DNA of 64,000 nucleotides from Cyrtodaria siliqua. Its lineage: Eukaryota > Mollusca > Bivalvia > Adapedonta > Hiatellidae. Positions 58,399 to 64,000 of the stretch are shown piece after piece (the first letter of the stretch is position 1; the number at the start of each line of letters is the position of its first letter). Under the pieces are notes generated by a model that saw nothing but the letters and a program-made list of their open reading frames with translations, did no database searches and was not told where the DNA came from. The translations under genes and the position numbers were made by a program. The stretch lies in NCBI GenBank assembly GCA_037043455.1, contig JAWPHD010004384.1:124001-188000 (forward strand), given 5' to 3'.

Positions 58399-59032
58399 CT
58401 GACCGTTTCAATGCACCAAGTCCTATAGCTTGATTATATATTTCTTCTAATCTTGACGTATACAGAGTTATACTTTCTTTGGATTTCTGTTGGGTAAAGT
58501 AGAACTTTTGTAAAATGCTTTCTTTCGTTTCAATATTGCCAAATGTGGTGGTTAATTTGTCCAATACCTGATTTATTGTTACATCAGTTCCTAATCGTCT
58601 AACTACATCACTTGCATTTCCTTTGCATGCTCTTCGTACGCCTAATAAAACCTGCTCTTCACTGAAAATGTTTTCCGTTATCAAAGCTTCTACTTCAAAC
58701 TTAAATGTCTCCCAATTCACTTCTCCTTTACCTTCCTCACCGTAGAAACTAGACAATTTAGGAAAATGGTTTGTTCCCCCTGACCCTGTTTTTGTCGGCA
58801 CTGATGCACTATGTTTAGATTTATCAGCTCCTTTTTCTTCCATGTTCTCTAACTTTTCCATCATCTTCATGAATTCAAACAGATCCTCTGGTGAATCCAC
58901 TGCCGGTTTTATCTTCATTGCACGGAACGCTTTCAACATATTTTCATCTTCTTTCGACCTTTTTTCCTCAGCCGTTAACATATGCCATCCAGACGCCATG
59001 TCTATTTTCTCCGCCTTATCTACATCACTCAT
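58343..59032 (-). pseudogene. gag (capsid) protein, PNMA-like, lacking zinc knuckle
   Basis: 229 codons from MSDVDKAEKIDM. The second half has FYGEEGKGEVNWETFKFEVE, RRACKGNASDVVRRLG, FGNIETKESILQKFYFTQQK and ESITLYTSRLEEIYNQAIGL, similar to capsids of gypsy/PNMA type. It ends right after LYQGLRMEMH. The usual Cys-rich nucleocapsid (CCHC) is absent, and the protease frame begins within the last codons, so an internal deletion probably joined capsid to protease. Confidence 0.8.
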
Positions 59033-59384
59033 CTTATTATCAGTTTATTTTTATTTAATTGTTTAAATGTAATTTCGCTTAACGACACTTCCATGCGATA
59101 TGTCTCTTCTTTAAACGCACTACCCTATAACTTCAGTACCATGTGTCAATAATTCACTTTACAAAATTCAACTTATTTTAGCCACCTCGATATATAACAC
59201 CTATCTCGGTTTCACTTTCCGTTTAAACACAAGTGTTCTTTTAAATAGACACCAACTGTTTTTAATCTATATTATATAGCAATCACGTATCGCTATAACC
59301 GGTAATCAAACGAATTGATTAAGTCACCAATTTATTTTCACATTCACTGAAATAGTTCACTTATACTATACATGTGCAAACTTT

Positions 59385-59600
59385 TCACTGAGTTCACTAT
59401 AGCACTATCTCTGCTTAAACTATTAACTTAGTTCAATATAGCACTATCTCTGCTTAATCTCTTCACTTAGTTGACTATAGCACTATCTCTGTTTAATCTC
59501 TTCATTTAGTTCACTATAGCACTATCTCTGTTTAATCTCTTCACTTAGTTCACTATAGAACTATCTCTGCTTAATCATTTCACTTAGTTCACTATTGCGC
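59385..59600. repeat. 39-bp tandem repeat, 5 units, in the gypsy leader
   Basis: 'actatctctg' followed by 'ttaatctcttcacttagttc' and 'actatagc' recurs at 59404, 59443, 59482, 59521 and 59560, an exact 39-bp period. Confidence 0.9.
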
Positions 59601-59693
59601 TATTACCAATTGTGTATTCATGTCACTTTTGGGTGTTCAATGATACTAATATCAATACATATATAACCCAGTATTGCACTAGTATTGTCACTA

Positions 59694-59955
59694 ATTGAAT
59701 TGAATTGAATTGGGTTTTAAGGCGCACCAACACATGAAAAGGTTAATGGCGCCTAACAGGCATGAACATGCCAGGCTCATCTTCCATGTACATCGAGATA
59801 AAATATGGAAAATGGGCCTAGAACCTTCTCACACTGAACTGCAGAGTTGCTGCAAATTCTATCGTAGAAACTCCATTTACGCTGGAGCCACGTTTATTGC
59901 TTTTCTGCCACTGCTCTTTTGATGCGAGCGAGATAGCACCTGAAACAATGCACTA
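59694..59955 (-). mobile_element. SINE-like dispersed repeat, copy 3 of 3, inside the gypsy leader
   Basis: Same family as 4653-4942, with an AATTGAATTGAATTG array at the left edge. The distal part ('gatgaagacctttaatgagc') is missing. It inserted after the gypsy element, or was carried in its leader. Confidence 0.7.
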
Positions 59956-61613
59956 AGTAATATCAATTACTATATATATATAGTCCAGTATTGCGATAAG
60001 GCATATAATTCAGCCTGCAATTAACTAAGTAATTTCAATTACTATATATCTCCATATTGCTTAATCCATTACATTTTGTCTGATCAACACAACGCAATAC
60101 CCAAATGTAACCATTTATTTTCACTTTCAATATCACCATTCAATCATATTACTCCTCAAAAATCATAAAGTCATTTGTTCACCTGAAATAAAAATCCTGA
60201 AAAGAATTCATGCATTATATTTCTTACCTTTAAACTGTAACAACCTGTACATCCCTTTGGAAGTTATCTTCTATATACCAATTATTTAATTGTAATTACC
60301 TGTTTGTAATCTTCTGCAGCTTCAGTCAAACTACACTAACGTAAATGTTGACCTACATATTAAAAGAAATTTCAACACAAAATCTATTTATATTTTTAAT
60401 CTCTTTCTGTGGATATTTATAACTATCTATGGTCATGTGACAGTCAGGTGGTATGTCAGCTGCTGTATGACGTCACAAATCAACGCTTCTCAACACATAG
60501 AAATCGGGAAACACATGGGGATCAAAATCTATTTATACCCTGTGTACTGAAATCTAGACAGGTCAAAAAAGTAGTCCCAAGACAAAACAGTTGTGGAACA
60601 ACTGGCTCTAACTGAAAGATTTTTTCAATAAATCACCAGAAACTTACTAAGAATGGTCTATAATCACAAAATGAGAACAAAATCAATGTTGTACTCCACT
60701 CAACAGTGAATAAGCAAATGAAACTAGACTGCCTATGTCAACGACTGAATCAACTTTGAGGGTCAAGAAATAAGACAACATGTGTGTTGTTTACATTCTG
60801 AATGCTCTAATGAATGTATAGTTTTCAAAATGGCAGCTCAATCAAAGAGTCGTTAACTTGTTGTGAATCAGGTGTTAGCCAAAAAATTTGAGTATTAGTA
60901 AATAGTAGCACCCTTTACCAATGAGTGAATTATTATTAATAAAGTTAAATTTCTTACTCCCTTACAATATAGATCACTTACTCCCTAGTTATAATATAAA
61001 AAACTGCAGTCATTCACAAATATTTTTAGCCTAGACAGGAGTTTATATTAAAAAACAAACTTGAAAAGTTGTACGTTGAAATTAATGACAACTGCAATTT
61101 TTGAATATTTTAAACAAACTCAGTACTCACACATCTGTTGATCTGACAGCTACAACTCTATGTAATAATGTTTTGGCCACTAGTACACACAAACTTTTTA
61201 AGTCCTAAGCAAATAAACACATTTGCCACTAAAATATCACTAAAATGTTAAGTCACTGTTTATTACTGTTCACTGGTCACACACACTCATCATATATCTG
61301 TCCTCCTCTCTTGAAGAAATAATGTCCTCATCTGGTTATCCTCGACTTCGGTCCAATATGCTACTCTCTCTATCTTCCGTATTCGCATATTTGGATGTCT
61401 ACTCCGACTCGTATAGAATATTTACTTTCTTCATGTAAATGATACACAGAAGATATAAAGTTGAATATAGCCCACCTGTAAGTTACAACGCTTACGGATA
61501 GCATCAATCCAATCACTGTGTTAAACAACACTATACCTGGTAAAATCCATATTTTACACACTAAGTCTATCCAAATCCAACGATTCACATACTCCTATAC
61601 CGATGACATCTAA

Positions 61614-61628
61614 CCCCGTTGGGCGCCA
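61614..61628 (-). other. primer-binding site
   Basis: TGGCGCCCAACGGGG on the minus strand, one base after the LTR ends in ...AGTAACA. The TGGCGCC start is the classical tRNA 3'-end complement of many retroelements (often Lys-type). Confidence 0.8.
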
Positions 61629-61629
61629 T

Positions 61630-62032
61630 TGTTACTCTGGGGCTTTCTGTGGGGTTTTCATATACACCAATGCCTTTCTATGTTTCATCTTTAATAATTT
61701 AATGTCCAAGATGTGCAGTACAGCATGAATATGAACGTGGTATGTATGGTAACGATAACTACTAACCATGTCGGAATGATGACAGTCAACACTCTGAAAT
61801 ATATAGTTATTAAGATGTACTTAATACCTTTGTCACATATAATCCTACACACATATAATGTACACATACATTATTCATATGGAATACATATCACATATAA
61901 CTTACACATACTTTATTCATATATAATCTATATCATATATTACTTACACATACATTATTTATATATAATCCAAATCATATAGTTATGCAATCTCATTTCA
62001 TAATTATGATTTAATGCATACTCTTTAAGTCA
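61630..62032 (-). repeat. 5' LTR, 403 bp
   Basis: On the minus strand it begins TGACTTAAAGAGTATGC and ends ...CCAGAGTAACA (TG...CA), directly before the PBS. It is rich in 'acacatacattattcatat'-type AT repeats. It shares about 330 bp with 52479-52815 but has an extra 12 bp ('ttaataatttaa') and an outer segment missing from the 3' LTR. Confidence 0.85.
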
Positions 62033-62034
62033 CG

Positions 62035-62766
62035 GATAAAACTTATGAAAACTCTGGGATTAATTTATTTTGGTCTATAAAAAATTCAGGAGACGTTCTT
62101 GATAAAAGTTTCATTAAAGGTCAAGTTTCATCAATAAGCACTTATGACTTAAGATTTATACAACCTTACCACATCACCTTATTAAAGACAAGGTAATTTC
62201 TGTTTTTCAAAAAACATTCGCTAGAGAAAATATTACATTTTTGGCATGTAATAACATTAAAGCGTTTTTTACTAACGGCAGTTTAGACAATTATACTATG
62301 TGGACTTGCTATGAAAATTGTGAAGCACTCATCTTCCTATTAGATAATATTTTCGTCAGGTGTGGAACCACCGTTTATAGACAAACTGTTGGTATTCCTA
62401 TGAGTACGAACTGTGCACCACTTGTTGCAGATTTGTTTTTATTTTGCTAGGAAAGAGATTTCATGTTGAGTCTTTCACCAGATACACGGGCAGATGTTAT
62501 TGAAGCCTTTATTGACACCTCTCGGTATTTGGATGACAGATTGAACATTGATAACCCTTTCTTTCCAACTATGGTTAATAATATTTATCATAAAGAACTT
62601 CAGCTTAACAAAGCTCATATATCTGATAATAACGCTTCTTTTCTTGATTTAGATCTCTCGATTGAAAATGGTGAAATAATTAGCAAAATCTATGACAAGA
62701 GAGATGCTTTTAATTTTGACATTGTTAATTATCCCCACTTGGATGGGGATGTTCCCCGAGCAACCT
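62035..62766 (+). pseudogene. Penelope-like-type RT, partial duplicated copy
   Basis: Begins mid-gene, immediately beside the LTR end. It contains NNIKAFFTNGSLDNYTMWTC and VYRQTVGIPMSTNCAPLVAD (Gly to Ser in the GIPMG motif), a TAG after LFLFC (62448-62450), then SRYLDDRLNID and FLDLDLSIENG. A 4-base deletion near 62150 shifts the frame upstream. From 62451 the frame is open and runs directly into the second copy at 62769. Confidence 0.75.
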
Positions 62767-62768
62767 CG

Positions 62769-64000
62769 CCTACTATGTACTGGATTCCTAAATTACATAA
62801 AAATCCATATAAGGCTCGCTTTATTTCGAATTCTAGTGCCTGCACCACAACAAACATCTCCAAACTTTTAACTTCTTGTCTTACTGCCGTTAAAGATCAC
62901 GTTAAACTATATTGTGATAAAACTTATGAAAACTCTGGGATTAATTTATTTTGGTCTATAAAAAATTCAGGAAACGTTCTTGATAAAATGTTCAAGAAAG
63001 GTCAAGTTTCATCAATAAGCACTTATGACTTCTCTACACTATATACAACCTTACCACATCACTTTATTAAAGACAAGCTAATTTCTCTTATTCAAAAAAC
63101 ATTTGCTAGAGAAAATACAACATTTTTGGCATGTAATAATATAAAAGCGTTTTTTACTAACGGCAGTTTTGACAATTATACTATGTGGACTTGCTATGAA
63201 GTTTGTGAAGCACTCATCTTCCTATTAGATAATATTTTTGTCAGGTATGGAACCACCGTTTATAGACAAATTGTTGGTATCCCTATGGGTACGAACTGTG
63301 CACCACTTGTCGCAGATTTGTTCTTATTTTCCTATGAAAGGGATTTCATGTTGAGTCTTTCACCAGATACCCAGGCAGATGTTATTGAAGCCTTTAATGA
63401 TACCTCTCGGTATCTGGATGACATATTGAACATTGACAACCCTTTCTTTCCAACTATGGTTAATTATATTTATTCTAAAGAACTTCAGCTTAACAAAGCT
63501 AATATATCTGATAATAACGCTTCTTTTCTTGATTTAGATCTCTCGATTGAAAATGGTAAAATAATTAGCAAAATCTATGACAAGAGTGATGATTTTAATG
63601 TTGACATTGTTCATTATCCCCACTTGGATGGGGATGTTCCCCGAGCAACTTCTTATGGGGTATATGTGTCTCAACTTATTCGTTTTTCTAGAGCTTGTAC
63701 TCGAGTTGAGGACTTTAATATTCGTAATCGTTGTATAACTAAAAAGTTACTCAATCAGGGTAACCGTTACCATAAACTTCGTAAAACCTTTGCAAAATTT
63801 TATTATCGTAACCCTGATCTTCTTTCCAAATATAAAAGTAATTTAAGGACTCTTCTGCGACAAGGACTATCACAACCTTACTTCTATGGTGATGTGATTT
63901 ATAAACTTCGTAAGATTCTAGGTCATGATCACTTTCATACTATCTTTGTTAAACTTGTTAAAAAGTTTATCAAAAGAGGTTATGACCCTATCATTTTGCA
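62769..64000 (+). CDS. Penelope-like-type reverse transcriptase, intact but cut by the window end
   Basis: Open over all 410 codons to the window edge. The motif order is TMYWIPKLHKNPYKARFISN, TTTNISKLLTSCLTAVKDHV, STYDFSTLYTTLPHHFI, YTMWTCYEVCEALIFLLDNI, VVYRQ-type VYRQIVGIPMGTNCAPLVAD, the catalytic SRYLDDILNID, NNASFLDLDLSIENG, and SYGVYVSQLIRFSRACTRV, then the thumb-like RYHKLRKTFAKFYYRN. The 'PKLHK' and 'IPMGTNCAP' signatures point to PLE-related RTs seen in cnidarians and molluscs; naming the exact lineage needs a tree. A GIY-YIG nuclease is not visible in this window. ATG at 62775 is a possible start, but reading continues upstream into copy 1. The missing C-terminal end is represented at 34678-34905. 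Confidence 0.8.

Larger units (their letters stand above)
59040..61610. other. gypsy 5' leader, non-coding
   Basis: Between PBS and gag. It contains a 39-bp tandem repeat, a SINE-like insertion and otherwise AT-rich sequence without ORFs of note. It is unusually long (about 2.6 kb), partly due to the insertion and repeats. Confidence 0.6.
52479..62032 (-). mobile_element. Ty3/gypsy LTR retrotransposon, full-length layout but decayed
   Basis: Minus strand, about 9.55 kb. The order is 5' LTR (62032-61630), PBS (61628-61614), a long leader with a 39-bp repeat and a SINE-like insertion, gag (59032-58343), protease (58398-57844), RT (57630-56650), RNase H (56654-56150), integrase (56170 to about 54810) and a charged C-terminal extension (to 53734), then the 3' LTR (52815-52479). 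Stops and frameshifts occur between and within domains. No envelope ORF was seen. No target duplication was found. Confidence 0.9.

Overview
This window is animal nuclear DNA: AT-rich, intron-bearing and dominated by repeats. The best guess is a bivalve mollusc. The clues are the dispersed repeats carrying the 'gagttatggcccttga' and 'aggtcaaggtcacactta' signatures, TIR/foldback elements of the kind common in bivalves, and RT families typical of marine invertebrates. The species cannot be fixed from sequence alone. I see no rRNA, no CRISPR array and no prokaryotic operon. Almost every long ORF is transposon-derived or a by-product of tandem repeats.

Layout. 1-2,340: two tandem-repeat blocks (about 155 bp and 160 bp units), a T-rich tract, and an element right end with a small GC hairpin. 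2,435-7,700: palindrome cluster, a TTAA-flanked TIR element with a nested tRNA-like promoter, a SINE-like copy, two pairs of a 118-bp repeat, a 155-bp foldback and one possible small exon. 8,310-12,090: a 34-bp satellite of about 110 units with higher-order structure, followed by a second copy of the same hairpin right end. 12.4-16.1 kb: tRNA-like SINE head, one possible terminal exon, foldbacks and a hairpin. 17.06-18.33 kb: decayed LINE. 20.1-21.8 kb: 63-bp TIR element and mollusc repeats.

25,279-32,148 is the most gene-like stretch. A candidate small exon has had its 3' end plus 5' splice site amplified into about 95 tandem 35-bp units. Next come another candidate exon, a promoter-like block, and a three-exon secreted protein gene with an H-box/NC-box (LRAT or NlpC/P60-like) layout. 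That gene carries one in-frame TGA. Its promoter-like block is duplicated inside intron 2.

35.4-48.6 kb holds two minus-strand exons of a serine beta-lactamase-like gene separated by about 12.8 kb. The gap is filled by an APE-type LINE with ORF1, two inverted copies of a foldback built from short GAAAAGAC/GACAGAAC words, and a 4.0-kb DNA transposon with about 35-bp TIRs and an OTU-protease/transposase-like gene.

48.6-52.4 kb: minisatellite, a 366-bp direct repeat pair and a SINE-like copy. 52,479-62,032: a decayed Ty3/gypsy retrotransposon on the minus strand (LTRs, PBS, gag, PR, RT, RNase H, integrase). 62,035-64,000: a Penelope-like-type RT ORF, partly duplicated in frame and running off the window edge.

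No cellular pathway spans the window. The two host loci (secreted H/NC-box protein and beta-lactamase-like protein) both look damaged or non-catalytic in this copy.
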